Shown piece by piece: positions 22,001 to 33,600 of a DNA stretch of 64,000 bases. The DNA is from Podospora pseudocomata (taxonomy: Eukaryota > Ascomycota > Sordariomycetes > Sordariales > Podosporaceae). A model generated the notes under the pieces. The model saw only the letters and a program-made list of their open reading frames with translations. It was not told where the DNA came from and searched no databases. How positions within the stretch are numbered: position 1 is the first letter of the stretch; every line of letters begins with the position of its first letter. A program made the translations under genes and the position numbers. Location: NCBI RefSeq assembly GCF_035222375.1, contig NW_026946363.1, positions 4,154,001 through 4,218,000 on the forward strand. Reading direction: 5' to 3'.

Positions 22001-23622
22001 AACGGAAGCTGGAGGAGGAACGCGCGCTCAAGGAGAAGATCGAATCGAAGCTCAGCAAACTGAAAGCCGAGCATGAGACTCGTACAGCTGAACTTGTTTC
22101 AGCAACACAACGCTTACGAGATGCGGAAGAGCTGGCCGAGAAACATGCCAGTGAGGCAAAGCTGCAGCGCCAGGCTTTGTTGTCAGGCCTCGACAAGATG
22201 TCTGCCAAAGATGTTTCAAAATCTGACAAGGCTGATCATGACCGCATCCTTGCTCTGCAGGGTCAACTTAACGCTGCCAACGCGCTGGTAAGGAAGTATC
22301 AACAGGAGGCGGACAGTGCGGCAGACAAGCTTCGGGGAGCCGAGGAACGAATTGCAGGGCTGGAGGCATACCAAGAACAGGCAAGCAGAGAGGGTGTTTC
22401 CATCCGCCGACAGCTCCAGGGAGCTTTGAGGGAGACCCAGAGTCTTCAAGCCGCAAACTCGGAGTTGAGGCAGCAATTGTCGAAGCAGCAGCTTGAGACA
22501 AATGCGGTCGTCGTCCAACACAACACACTTAAGGACATCCTTGTCGAGCGAGGCATCTCACCTTCCTCCGCGACCCGTGCGCGTAATAGTCCGCGCGGCA
22601 GTCCTCGGGAAGCTTCACCTGAGCGGGCCCGTGTTCGTGAGTTGGAGCAGCAACTTGCAACTGCCCAAAATGCCCTTGAAGAGACAAAAGCACAGGCAAC
22701 CGAGAAGCTCGTACAACTTGAAAACGACTACCAATCTGCCGTACAATACGTCAAGGGGACTGAGAAGATGCTCAAGCAACTCAAGGATCAGCTGACACGC
22801 TACAAGACTGAGAATGGCCGTCTGAAGGAACAGGTGGTGGAATTGGAGGACAAGCTTGAGGCTGGAGGTGGTGCTTCCAAGAGCGGCCCCACAGACTGGG
22901 AATCTGAGAAGGAGACCTTGTCGGCCGAGATTGGAAGATTACAAGCTGAGCTCAAGAACACGGCGAGCCAGCTCGAGAAGCAAGTTCAGTCCATCCGTCA
23001 AGACCTGGCAGAAGTTCAGAAGGAACGAGATGTCGCCGTCAAGACCAGCGAGGACGCAAACCGACGCCTTGAGGCCCATAAGAAGGACCTGGAGCAACTG
23101 CAGCAGGAGAATATCCTCCTCGAACGCCGAGCCCAGGATGCCGAAAACAAGGTTAGCACACTTCTTGATCAGGTGGAGCTGAGCGTCGACAACTACCGCC
23201 GACGAAGCAGACAGGCCCCCAGCCTCAACTCCGAGACTATTGGATCCAACGTCGCCTCCGGACCCGGCGGTACCAACGGAGGAAGCAGCAGTGCTGGCCT
23301 GGGTCATAACAGGCAAGAATCGGGCGGCTCTGAGAGCCTGTACGGTGGCGTGCCCGGTGAACGTGAGGTTAACAGCGTCGGCGGTGTCGGCGAGCGAAAC
23401 AGCAAAGCGCTGGACAGCCTCGCCCACGAACTCGACAACTTGCGCAACCAGTGGGAAGCGACTAACAAACAATACCGACTGAGCACAACGCAGTATGAAT
23501 ATGAGACCAACCCCATCTCTCCGGGTGGAAAGCCAACCAGCACTGGGCTGAGCGAGAGTTTGGCCGACTGGAGGAAACGACTTGACGAGAGCCACCCCGG
23601 TAGCCCTGGCGAGGCGAGATGA
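19017..23622 (+). CDS. tea1: Kelch-repeat coiled-coil cell-end marker (Tea1/Kel1 family)
   Basis: Tea1-type proteins travel on microtubule plus ends and mark sites of polarised growth. Four exons (19017-19292, 19359-19746, 19799-20078, 20130-23622) give 1478 residues. Residues 1-92 are basic, Ser/Gln/Pro-rich and start MAFLFKSKKSH. Kelch repeats follow from about 115 to 390, each with paired Gly and a conserved Trp/Tyr (DIYVMGGLINSS, NAFIVFGGDTK, SKIYIFGGQVEG, LYLFGGTNGYQWFNDVW, VMYIFGGRTEEG, SIIVVGGEPSS). A long Pro/Gly-rich disordered linker runs to about 780, and extensive coiled coil to about 1400 (runs of LEKQVQSIRQDLAEVQKE type). Three introns all fall in or before the kelch region, where they split blades. 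Domain order matches Tea1/Kel1/Kel2; assignment between these is not certain. Confidence 0.85.
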
Positions 23623-25129
23623 ATTGATGGATGGATAGATGAAAAAGGATGGAGAAAAAACTGGTTTGTTTTTTTGTTCTTCAAGGAAACACGAAGCATG
23701 CATGGCATGAATTCACATTGGGCAATGTTCATCTACGCACCTACACACGACCATGTACACAACCACGCATACCACACCACACCAAACCGTCTCTCTTTTG
23801 ACACAAGGGGGCATGTAATACCTTTATTTTGGGCTTTAGAAGTGTTGGGGTGGGAGGAGGGAGGACAGGCCCAAGGATTATTCGGGTTGATATTTTTTAT
23901 TATCTTTTTTGGCTTTTTTCTGTTTCCCCATTCTCTCTAATCTCCTTTCTCCTTTCGATGGTAGGGGTTCGGCTATACATTACACGCCCACCTTTTCTAC
24001 AATGGGGAAACCTTTTTTCTTTTCTTGTCATCTTGACCTCATTTGCTGTTGTTGTTGCTGCTGGTGCTGCTGTAGTTGTGGCTTGAATGTTTTTTTTTGT
24101 TTTGGCATAACGTTTGCTGCTTGCTGCTTATTGTTGTTGAGAGGGTTTTGATATGGGGAGAGCGAGTTATGGCACGCACACACAGAGCTTTATGTATGGC
24201 ACGGCGCGCGCGCGAAATTAAAATAATACATGCTGTCTTTTTTTATTGTTGTTCAATTACTCCTGATAGTCTGCAAGGCGATGTGAAGGATCAGAAAGTG
24301 GAAAGAGAGCAAAAGCTGTAGGAGGAGAAAAACTGCAAGAGGAATCTTGAACTAAGAGTTGGTTTTGCTAGCTGGATTAGTTTGTGTTTGAATATATGAA
24401 AGGCGAAAGGGATTGGGGAAGGGTGGGGGGGTTATGGGGGGTGAATCGGGTGAGGTGCTGAGGAGGATGAGAGGTAGAAATGGAAGGAAAAAAAGGTGAG
24501 GGGGAGAGATATCGGGGGGTTTATATAGACTTTTCTATCATCGTTGTTGGTCTCGGGAGAAAGCGCTGGCTTGCGTGTTGGCTGCATATAGAGAGTAGTT
24601 GGTAATTGGACGGTGAGATAGGTGTTGGTTTGAAGACCTGAATGATGATTATTATATCTTGATGTTTCTCACCTTTGCATTTTTGAGGCAAAAGACTTGC
24701 TTTACGTCGACTGGTGAGATCAGCATAGCTGTGACATGTTGGTCTGTCATGAGAGTTCGATGGATGAGCACCTGAAGTGTCTTGTGAGAGACTCATCCAT
24801 AAACTAAACAAGGTTAGCCTTTTAGGCAAGAGTACTCTGACTTCAATCACATGTGAGTATGAAGGTGGGTGTCAGTCTAGAAGAAGCACAGCTGGTGCTC
24901 GGGTATGGTAGGCACTCAGCAAAGATAACTCGTAAACTGACAGATGTGCTCTTTGGCCGCACTCTTGACATGTCGTCTACCAAAGCTGCTGCAAAAGCTA
25001 GTCACGCAAGTCTATTCATAAGCCTCGTACCCATTCATTGCTAACCTCGCAAGAACACCGATCCCCAACCTACGCTACCAATCCCATCCTCCCAAACCCC
25101 CTCCCCATCCCACCACCCCCTACGCTTGA
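23623..25129. other. Intergenic region between converging genes
   Basis: 1.5 kb holding the 3' UTR of the kelch gene. It has poly-T tracts, a TTG/CTG simple-repeat patch at about 24046-24078 and an alternating (CG)n run near 24203-24212. Open frames here are low-complexity and unsupported. Confidence 0.5.
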
Positions 25130-25875
25130 TCAATTCCCAGCAAACAAATTAACATAAACCCCCCACCCAACCCCCGCCAACCCCCCAACCAAATTCCTCA
25201 TCTCCACGCTCTTCAAAAACGTAAAGTTCACCAAACTGATCACCGGCCAAAACTTCCACCCCGCCTTGACAATCCCCCAAAACTCCCCCCTTGTCCTCTC
25301 CCACACAACCCCCCAGTTCACATCTTGAGCCCTCACCACGCCCTTTTCCCCAAACAGAAACCCAAGGCTCGTCTGTGCCTCTAGTTCGTGGTGTGCCATG
25401 CCCATTTGAATCCCGTTCATAAACATCGAGTACAAAAACGTGTTCACCGCCGCGCCGGCCGTCTGATCTAGCAGGGTCTTAATGGCGGTGTTCCGCCTGT
25501 TCAGCTTTGGCTCGACAAGTTTCCCTTCCTTCTCCTCGGCGTCGAGTTCCGCTTCTGAACCCTTTGACGCGGAGGCGATGGCTTCCGGGGTGGGGGAGGG
25601 GTGGTAAGAAGGGAAGGTGGACTCGAGGTATTCCTGCCAGAGGATGTTGGGGGGGGTGTTGACCAGGCCGAAGAGGACGTATTGGAAGAGGGAGAGGAGG
25701 TTGATTGTGATTGGTTTCTGTGGTGGGGGGTGTTAGTGATATGAATGAGCGGTAATAGGGGAGGGGAATGAGGTACGTTATCTCTCTGAGCGGCAATGAC
25801 CTGGGCTATGATGTTGGATAGGGAGCCGATCACGGCGGCTTGTATGAGCGCGAATTGCATAGGTGAGAGCGCCAT
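25130..25875 (-). CDS. Mpv17/PMP22-family membrane protein
   Basis: Small integral membrane protein of the family that includes Mpv17, Sym1 (inner mitochondrial membrane) and PMP22/Woronin sorting complex (peroxisome). Two exons (25875-25777 and 25717-25130) give 228 residues. The N-terminal helix LIQAAVIGSLSNIIAQVIA is followed by LFQYVLFGLVNTPPNILWQ, then a charged loop (about 75-105) and the family signature in the C-terminal third: VKAGWKFWPVISLVNF, then a short spacer and LVGGLAGVGWGVYVNLFAGN, corresponding to the W-x-x-Y end of Pfam Mpv17_PMP22. The organelle cannot be decided from sequence. The gene body is unusually C-rich on the plus strand. The start is the first Met and gives an uninterrupted helix. 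Confidence 0.82.
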
Positions 25876-26557
25876 GGTGGCCAGTGGTAATGCCAGCTCT
25901 ACCGGCGGGCTGGGAAAGTAACAACGACTTTTAAATTCCAGTGAAATCAATCGTGACACAGACAACACAAAAATGAGACCGAAAAGAAAAAAAGAGGAAA
26001 CGAGATTCTTATGAAGACCAGCCGCCCGTTTGTCTTGTTTAAGTCCTGACGTTGAGAGAGCCCAAGAGGCACCAATCGCCCCACTTCCCAGCCATGTGGT
26101 TGTGCAGCGCGATCGGTGTCAACTTCCCTACCACACATGCCCTTGAGGCGTGGCCTGAAAGGACCGCGGGCAAAAGAGCCCAGTCCCGCGCCCGGAATCT
26201 CGCACACAGCAGATGTGTGCAAACAACGCACTTTGCCGGTTTCTCTGCCCCTGACGGAATCAAACTAGAACCTATCCGCGGGCAAGCAAAGACCAAATTA
26301 ATGTTTATATGGTTACCAGCTCCGTGTGACTACGAGTTCCGGGTAATGGCTGCCTAGATAAACCTACCTCCCCGACTGGGCAGACGTTGCATCTCTCGGC
26401 TGAGGCCATAACACATTACTTCTCATTTTGTTCCTAAATATATGGTTGAATGTTATACAATACGCTTCGTTCCGTCCAAACCAACCGGATCACCAGTATG
26501 CCCCATTGATGCGCCTATAAAGCTGCGCCGCCATCCAGATGATAAGTTGCACAGGTC
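25876..26557. other. Intergenic region
   Basis: 682 bp between the promoter side of the Mpv17-family gene and the 3' end of YIF1. No RNA gene or clear motif was seen; small open frames are random. Confidence 0.5.
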
Positions 26558-27670
26558 TTATGGCCTGCAGAGAATCCACATGAGGAGAGCCTGCACAGGA
26601 TACGAATACGCAAACAAAAACTGTGTTCGCTGGCTTCGTTTCGCCCGCGAGTCGAGGGGGTGCATGGTCTGCATGGGGCCTTGGTTGGTGTTGTTGTTTT
26701 CTGGCAGAAGGACGTACTTGAGAGAGCGCATCTAATACACATGGTTAGCTGGCGTCGTTTTGATCAACAGAAGAGCTGGGCAATCGGAACGTACCAGGAA
26801 CAACGAGTTAGCCAAGCATGTGTAGACAAACAAAGTCCAGCCCACCCAGCCGCCGGTACCCTTGCCCCTATTGAAGATCTCCGACACCGCAATCGTCACA
26901 ATAACTCCCACGAACTTGTAGCCGCTGTAGGCCATAAGATCCAGCAGCTGCGACTGGTTGGAGATATTCAGGAGATAGCACCCTATTCTAAGGGCCAAAA
27001 TTTCCAGAATCATCATCACGATCGCGATCGTAGCGACGCTGCCGAACAGCTGGGGTTCGAACTCGCCTCGGAAGCCGGCAAAAAGAGTTCGTAGAAAGAC
27101 GTATGTGACGATTGACATGACCGGGATGTACATGTCGGGACTGTTGATGTCGTCTCGAGGGGGGAGGTAGAACCATGCTTCCTGGCCGCCGCCAGCACCA
27201 ACCTCGGATGCCTGGCGACGCGTCCATGGCTTGTGTCGCCATGGAAAGAGGACCAAAAAGAGCTTGTTGATAACGTACGAGTTCGTCACGTTGAAATAGT
27301 GCTTCAGTGCCGAGACGTTGACCAAGCGATTGACCTGTCCAGATCACTGTTAGTCTAATGTTTACTCCTAATTAAGCAAAGGTCATCCAACATTTTTCTC
27401 TAGATAGTCCTGGCCCTGCCGGAATGCTGTCTGGCCAAACTGCGTAGCTATTTGCGCAGTTGGGTCATTCATGAAGTTGCCATATTGCGCAAACATGTTA
27501 CCGCCCGGCGGCGCTTGCTGCTGTTGCTGCGGATAAGGACTCCCATCGTACCCGTGGCCCTGGGGCTGCGATGTTAGCGGAGGAGGTGATCGAAGTTGGG
27601 GGACGGTCGAGACGTGTTGCGGGACTGGGTGGTGTAGCGGAGGCGATTGCCCATACGTCGGTCGCTGCAT
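26558..27670 (-). CDS. YIF1: ER-Golgi transport membrane protein Yif1
   Basis: Partner of Yip1 and Yos1 on ER-derived COPII vesicles. Three exons (27670-27392, 27334-26795, 26731-26558) give 330 residues (yeast Yif1 314). The N terminus is Pro/Gln-rich and cytosolic, then FAQYGNFMNDPTAQIATQFG, followed by the family signature NVSALKHYFNVTNSYVINKL with LFPWRHKPW and FYLPPRDDINSPDMYIP. The membrane part has about five helices (for example PVMSIVTYVFLRTLF, VATIAIVMMILEILAL, FVGVIVTIAVSEIF). Splicing at GTACGT to TTAG restores the conserved C terminus MRSLKYVLLPE...RTQFLFAYSYPVQ. The first intron uses a non-standard GTTGGA donor, so that boundary is the least certain. It shares a 470-bp divergent promoter with SRP101, another early secretory pathway gene. 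Confidence 0.9.
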
Positions 27671-28140
27671 TCTGGCGGTTGTAACGAAAGGAGCTTAGAT
27701 ATAGAGCGGTTAATTGTCGATGTCTTCGAGTCGAGAATATGATGGATTCAGCGCCTGAAATGGGATGTACTCGGTGTGGTGTCACTGCGTGGATAGTCGT
27801 CATCGGTTGGCTTCGGAGGCCGCGAGTCGGTCTGTTTTTGGACATGTGTTTTAAACAATTTCTCGATGCTGTCATCTCCCCTGAGCCACAAGCTTGTCGC
27901 GCCAGCGGGCGCCGGCTAATCCCCGGTCAGCGACACAGAGGCCCATTGCGCCAATGATAGGTCCCCCTGTTATCGATAATAGCGGGGACCTGGGACCATG
28001 ATGGCAACTGACAGCGTTACAGTCCGCCGTCAACGGGACGGGAGCTTTCTCATTGCGACAGCGCTCCCAGAACATAGCATCCTATTCCAACGTGCAGCTT
28101 ACATTTTTAACCACAGCACCACCAAGGACGACATCTCGCC
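27671..28140. other. Divergent promoter YIF1 / SRP101
   Basis: 470 bp between two secretory-pathway genes. Contains a CCAAT box (27951-27955) immediately before the 33-bp palindrome described separately. Co-regulation is possible but unproven. Confidence 0.55.
27959..27991. repeat. 33-bp imperfect palindrome in divergent promoter
   Basis: Outer arms AGGTCCCC and GGGGACCT pair perfectly. The inner part, CTGTTATCGATAATAG, pairs with one G-T and is centred on ATCGAT. One unpaired C lies between inner and outer right arms. Overall 15 Watson-Crick pairs, one wobble and one bulge. It is positioned roughly 290 bp from the YIF1 start and 150 bp from the SRP101 start, so it could serve a dimeric regulator of both genes or form a hairpin in an RNA. 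Confidence 0.8.
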
Positions 28141-30266
28141 ATGCTGGACACTTTCGAAATTCTGACCACGTCCGGAGTGGTCCTCTGGTCAAGGACTTAC
28201 GCCGCTGTCAGCCCATCCGTGGTCAACAACTTCATCAATGACATCTTTATCGAGGAGAAGAGTTCAGTTGCCGGCGCAAAGAACGGTGCTTCTGCCGCTG
28301 AGAACCCTCCGTACAAACATGACCAACACACTTTGCGCTGGACCATCGAAAAGGAATTGGGCATCATTTTCGTTGTCGGTAGTACCTTGAGGGGCAACCT
28401 TTTCTACCCCTGAATTCAGCTGACCCTTTTGTTTGCTAGGCCGTGTACCGTTCTCTGCTCCACATCTCCTGGATCGATAAACTGGTCGACAACATCAGGG
28501 CTATCTTCGTTGGCCTCTATCGTGACGAGTTGACCAAGCCGAATACCACCATCGTCGAGTGCCTCACCTTTGACCAGTATTTTGACCAACAACTTCGAGA
28601 GCTTGAACAGGCCGGTGGCAAATCGGACACGCGCGCACTGAAAAGTGAAGTGTTATCCGAAGATACGGGCGATGAGCCTCCCTCCCCACCAAACAACCGC
28701 GGCCAACAAGCCCTCCGCGGGGTATCACCAGGCTCGAGTCCAAATGTTTCGCGCCCAGGTACCCCCGGCGCAAGCCATCTGCTGGTCGCCAAGGCTGGAC
28801 CGGGGGCGAAATTGTCCAGAAGAGCGAGAAAAATGCAGAATACCACCTCAGCTCCAGCATCGTCTGGTGACGAAGGCCCGGCCAGGAAGGCCAAGGCCAA
28901 GCCAATGAAGCGCGGGAGGAAATGGGATGCCGATGGGCTTGCTGATGAAGACGATGGTGTTCAGCTTGACTACTCGGTTCCCACCCTCACCAGTGATAGT
29001 GAAGCTGAGCCCGGTGCGAGACCAGGGGCCGTAGAAGAGGTGGACGCGTCGACATGGGGTTCCCAGACCAAGGGGAAGTTTGTCCTGAGAGACTTGGGCG
29101 ATGAAGTCAACTCGATTCTGGCTGATGCCGATACGAAGAAGAACGCTGCTACCAAGACCGACGCGCCTAGTGGTCTCGTAGGCACTGGTCTCAGTGCTAT
29201 CGGAGGGTTGTTCAGGAACGTGGTGGGCGGAAAGGTTTTGACAAAGCAAGACCTGGATAAGGCGATGAAGGGAATGGAGGAGCATTTGCTCAAAAAGAAC
29301 GTTGCGCGCGAGGCAGCGATACGTCTTTGCGAGGGTGTTGAGAAAGAACTGGTGGGGGTGAAAACTGGCAGCTTTGAAAGTGCGTTGTGCCATCCTTCAA
29401 CCCCATCATGTCAGACCATGCTAACCTCGGTACAGGTATCAACGCAAGGATACAGAAAGCTATGGAGGCTTCCCTGACGAAAATGCTTACACCAACATCA
29501 TCACTCGATCTCTTGAGAGAAATCGACGCGATTACCTCGCCTTCTGCGACATCGCTCCGCAAGGCCCGGCCATACGTCATGTCTATCGTCGGTGTCAACG
29601 GCGTAGGCAAGTCGACAAATCTCTCCAAAATCTGCTTCTTTTTGTTGCAGAACAAGTACAAGGTTCTCATTGCTGCCGGTGACACGTTCCGTTCCGGTGC
29701 CGTTGAACAGCTCGCTGTCCACGTGCGCAACCTGAAAGAATTGACTGCCCGTGAAGGTGGCCAAGTTGAGCTGTACCAGAAGGGCTATGGCAAGGATGCC
29801 GCTACTGTGGCCAAGGATGCCGTCGCGTATGCGGCACAAGAGGGATTCAACGTGGTTCTCATCGATACCGCGGGGCGTAGACACAACGACCAAAGATTGA
29901 TGAGCTCCCTGGAGAAGTTTGCCAAGTTTGCGCAACCAGACAAGATTTTGATGGTTGGCGAGGTACGTTTCCTTTTCTAGATGTTATTGATCTTAACACA
30001 GATGCTGACTCGGTCTATAGGCACTTGTCGGCACAGACTCCGTTGCTCAGGCCCGGAACTTCAATGCGGCTTTTGGATCTGGTCGTTCCCTGGACGGGTT
30101 CATCATCTCGAAATGCGACACTGTCGGAGACATGGTCGGGACTTTGGTCAGCATCGTACATGCCACCAATGTTCCGGTTCTGTTCGTCGGCGTTGGCCAA
30201 CACTACTCTGATTTGAGGAACTTCTCAGTCAAGTGGGCTGTTGAGAAGTTGCTGAGTAGTGCATGA
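28141..30266 (+). CDS. SRP101: Signal recognition particle receptor subunit alpha
   Basis: GTPase at the ER membrane that docks SRP-ribosome complexes. Four exons (28141-28374, 28440-29379, 29436-29962, 30021-30266) give 648 residues (human 638, yeast 621). The N-terminal SRX (longin) domain starts MLDTFEILTTSGVVLWSRTY and binds SR-beta. A charged, disordered linker spans about 150-290 (RRARKMQ, KAKAKPMKRGRKWD). The NG domain holds the P-loop GVNGVGKST (about 444-452), DTFRSGAVEQL, the G3 motif DTAGR and the G4 motif SKCDT in place of the usual TKxD, then a C-terminal FVGVGQHYSDLR. The first intron appears to use a GTCGGT donor, the least certain junction. It lies head-to-head with YIF1. Confidence 0.94.
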
Positions 30267-30415
30267 TTCCAGGTTACCAACAGCCTTGAAGACGTAGTTT
30301 AGTTGGATTATCGATACATAGACATTAATTGCTGTAATACTTGACCTTTGATATCTGCGAAAACATGGAAACTGATGCTGATTTAGGGGTAAAAGAAGTC
30401 GAAAGCAAATTCTCA

Positions 30416-30429
30416 TTAGGGTTAGGGTT
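30416..30429 (+). promoter_or_regulatory. Interstitial telomere-type repeat TTAGGGTTAGGGTT
   Basis: Two and a third perfect copies of TTAGGG, 200 bp upstream of the ATR-kinase start codon. TTAGGG is the telomere repeat of Sordariomycetes, and Tbf1/TRF-like factors bind tandem copies in promoters. A third partial match (TTTAGGGG) lies about 30 bp upstream. Function is inferred. Confidence 0.6.
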
Positions 30430-30482
30430 CCAAGGAATTGTTGCTACTTGCTCTCTCGAGTGAAAGTCAATTAAAGAGCTGT

Positions 30483-30488
30483 CACGTG
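30483..30488. promoter_or_regulatory. E-box CACGTG
   Basis: GTCACGTG lies 54 bp downstream of the telomere-type repeat and about 140 bp before the ATR-kinase start. Cbf1 and other bHLH factors bind this hexamer; Tbf1 and Cbf1 sites are combined at ribosomal genes in some yeasts. Tentative. Confidence 0.35.
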
Positions 30489-30628
30489 TCCACGCGGCGC
30501 CACGCCTTTGGACCCCCCGCGACGACCGCGTTCACTTTCAACTAAGCTTCCTGAACACCAAAACACCAGGGTCCCGCCTCAAGTCACTCGCTTTCGGTCT
30601 GATCACGACCACGCCATGCCGAGGCAAT

Positions 30629-33600
30629 ATGACACCCGACTCGCGCGGCAGGACTGCCCGGTCCACACAGCATGGATTTAGCAACAATACGCTCCCCCAT
30701 GGAGCACCCCCTCCATCGACCCTCGCTGCCCAGATCGTAGAGAACATCTCGTCGACATCGCGAAAGTCGCACTTGAGTGACGCTTCGACCGAAGAACTGA
30801 AGCATCTTCAGAGTCTCGTGGAAAATTACAACGCCAAATCCGAAGACATCAAGACACCAGCAGAGCAAGTCGAGTACAATCATCTACTGGTGTACATGAT
30901 CGGATCTGTCTCTCTCAAAGTCCTTTACTGGGACGACCCATTTTCAACCCAAGAGAAACTACACGAAGGCGCCATTGCAGCTTTCGGCTTCCTAAGAACC
31001 ACTTTAACGGAGACGCCTTCCGTCTTGAAGTGCGCCACCGACGGGACGAAATACCTAAATATGGGCGAGGAGCCTCTGTGGCTATGGATATTTCCACGAC
31101 TGCTCAAGATACTGGCACATAGGAGGGCGCGGGCTATCACTGATCAAGTTGAAGCACTCTTCGATTACATCCTGGAGCTTGTAGAGGATAATGTAGAAAT
31201 TTGGGACCTCGGTTTGCCGCTTATGCAGTACTTCCGTGCAACCCTTGACAGTAAGCCTACCTCTGATGTTCTTGGATATGGGAGAACAAGCCCACTAACA
31301 TTCCATTAGGTATTCTTGACATTTTTGACCCAAATTCCTCGACGACCAGAACTTCTCCTGTCCAAATCGAGCTGCCCCCAAGCGCATTTTTGAAATCAGT
31401 CTCTGAAACCCCGATCTTGAATTGCACATTCCCTCTCCAGGGTGAAGAAAATGCTATCCATTTTGCTACCAGCCTTCTTTCAATCATCCAACGCGCCATC
31501 ATTCCCGGGCCTGAGGCCAATATCTCTGTTCTTTACGGCAATCATACCATCTGGGTCTTGGATCTTTTCCAGCCGCTCAGTCTCCTCGTGGCAACTTTGC
31601 CAGTCCCCTCGGAGACTAGGGTTTCGAAAATTGTTCAGATGTCTCTTGAGTTGGCAGAGGCATACAACAAACTTGGCGCCACGGATGCAATCTTCAAGCA
31701 CAAGGCTAATGCCACTCTTGCTTTAGTATGCAACAACGTGATCAAAAATCCCCAACAACTACTCACCCAAGACGATGAAGGAGTAGATGCAAGGCGCGTG
31801 ATGTGTCTTGCTTTTGTTCATCTAGCGAAAGCTGCCATTGCTCATGCACCAACATCAAGTCTTATCTCTTGTGGTCTTTTTGGGATTTCAAAAGTACTGA
31901 CGATGGAGAATGCTGTCATTGGGGCTGATACGGATTTCTCAGTGAGTAAAACAATATGACGTTGATGCTATAACTATGCTAACTCAAACCCAGCGAGCTG
32001 TCGAGCTTTTGGCGCAAGCAACCGTAAACCCAGCTTTCAAGGGCTTTACCGCTGAGATTCAAACAGGCAACTATGTGGATGCAGCACTGAAGCAACAGGT
32101 AGAAAAGCTTTTGGCCAAGAACAACCCGCCACAAGCATCCTCACAACCTCCACCGAAACGTAGGAAAACGGACTCTTCATCAGTAGCGTCCGGAGTTTTG
32201 GGTGATATTCATGGGCGACTCTGCCAGCTATTCGAGACAGATCCGGAAATGGACCTCGGAGATATCTTGAACCACTTAGCGGACGCCTACCCTCAGCTTA
32301 GCGAAGCCGATCAGTGCTGGCTTATTGAACTTATATCACGTCTGTTCTGCGCGGCAGATAATACATTGACAGTTCACAAGCACAGCACTCCCTCGACTCT
32401 CAAATTCCGGTGTTTGTATTGCTCTGGTACCAGCAATATGACGCCGGTCTCAGGTTATGATGCGGATATCAAGAACCTCGCACTAAGCTCTTTCAGTAAA
32501 TTAATTCTGTTGCAAGAATTTGTCGAATCCAGGCGGCCTCGTATCTTTGCGATGATAGCTCTTCGACGAATAGCTAGGCACGTACCGAATGGGGAGTTTT
32601 GGGACAATGGAAAGTCGGCTCCTGGGAAGTGGTGCCTACAATCTCTGAGCAGCTCGGTCAGAGAGCTTCGTATTGCTGCTGGACGGGCGTTGCCCATTTT
32701 TCTTGCCAATTTCTCAGCCACCGAGGTGGATAACAGCGTTATCAAAAGAAACACGGCCCGTACTATCGGACTTCTCAAATCAATATCTGACCAAAACGTC
32801 ATCTCCTTGCAGGAAACTTGCATTATGGCATGGGGCCAAGTTGGGCGAGTGGTGGCGGACACGGAGTTGAACCTCGTCCTCGTCAAACTGGTCGAGTATC
32901 TCGGGCACCACAACATGATGGTATCAACCGTTGCGTTCAACGAGATTATAAACCTTGCGGAATCTCATGATGTCACGATTGCCAGCCTCTTCCGGCCTTT
33001 CTGGCCAAGTTTGGCGTTTTCAGTCGTCAAGGACCTCGTGTCAAGGCCACAGACCACACAGCTGGTTGCTGAACTTCTTCAGATAAGCGTTCATAACCTT
33101 TTGAAGATGTTGCAAAAGCATGCGTTGCCGTGGTTGGTTCTCGGCAAAAAACGCGAGGTCATTCAAAAGATTGCTGAAGCAAGGGGCGAAAAGGACTGCT
33201 GGCAGCCTTGTGTTGATGCTGAAAACCTACCGTCTATACTTGCACTTCTCCTTGTACAAGACGTACCGAACGTGGAATCGTACGCGATGGAGCTGCTTCA
33301 ACATACATCTGCGCATCTTAACAAGTCTCCCCTGGTGGATTTACTTCGAACGGGGCCCATGATGATTGCTTTAGAGTTGTTCAAATATGCCGCCGCTGCG
33401 AACGACGATCGAAAGCCTCAGGTAAGGATTCTTCAAGGTTTTTGTTTTTTTCCTTTTCTTTTTTGGCTATCTTGAGAGCTTCATGACTGACAGTTACTAG
33501 GTACGAACAGCACTTGTCACAATGGCGAACCTGATCACCGGAACGCCAAAGGACAAAAAGATGAGCAAGACAGATGTTATCGGGCGCTTTCTTCAACCCT

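Larger units (their letters stand above)
30267..30628. other. SRP101 3' flank and ATR-kinase promoter
   Basis: 362 bp between two genes in the same direction. The second half contains the telomere-type repeat and E-box listed separately; the first half is A/T-rich and looks like a 3' UTR. Confidence 0.55.

Noticed and set aside
24046-24212. TTG/CTG and CG simple-repeat patches as mobile-element traces
   Set aside because: Short simple repeats in a 3' UTR-like region with no flanking repeats or coding remnants.
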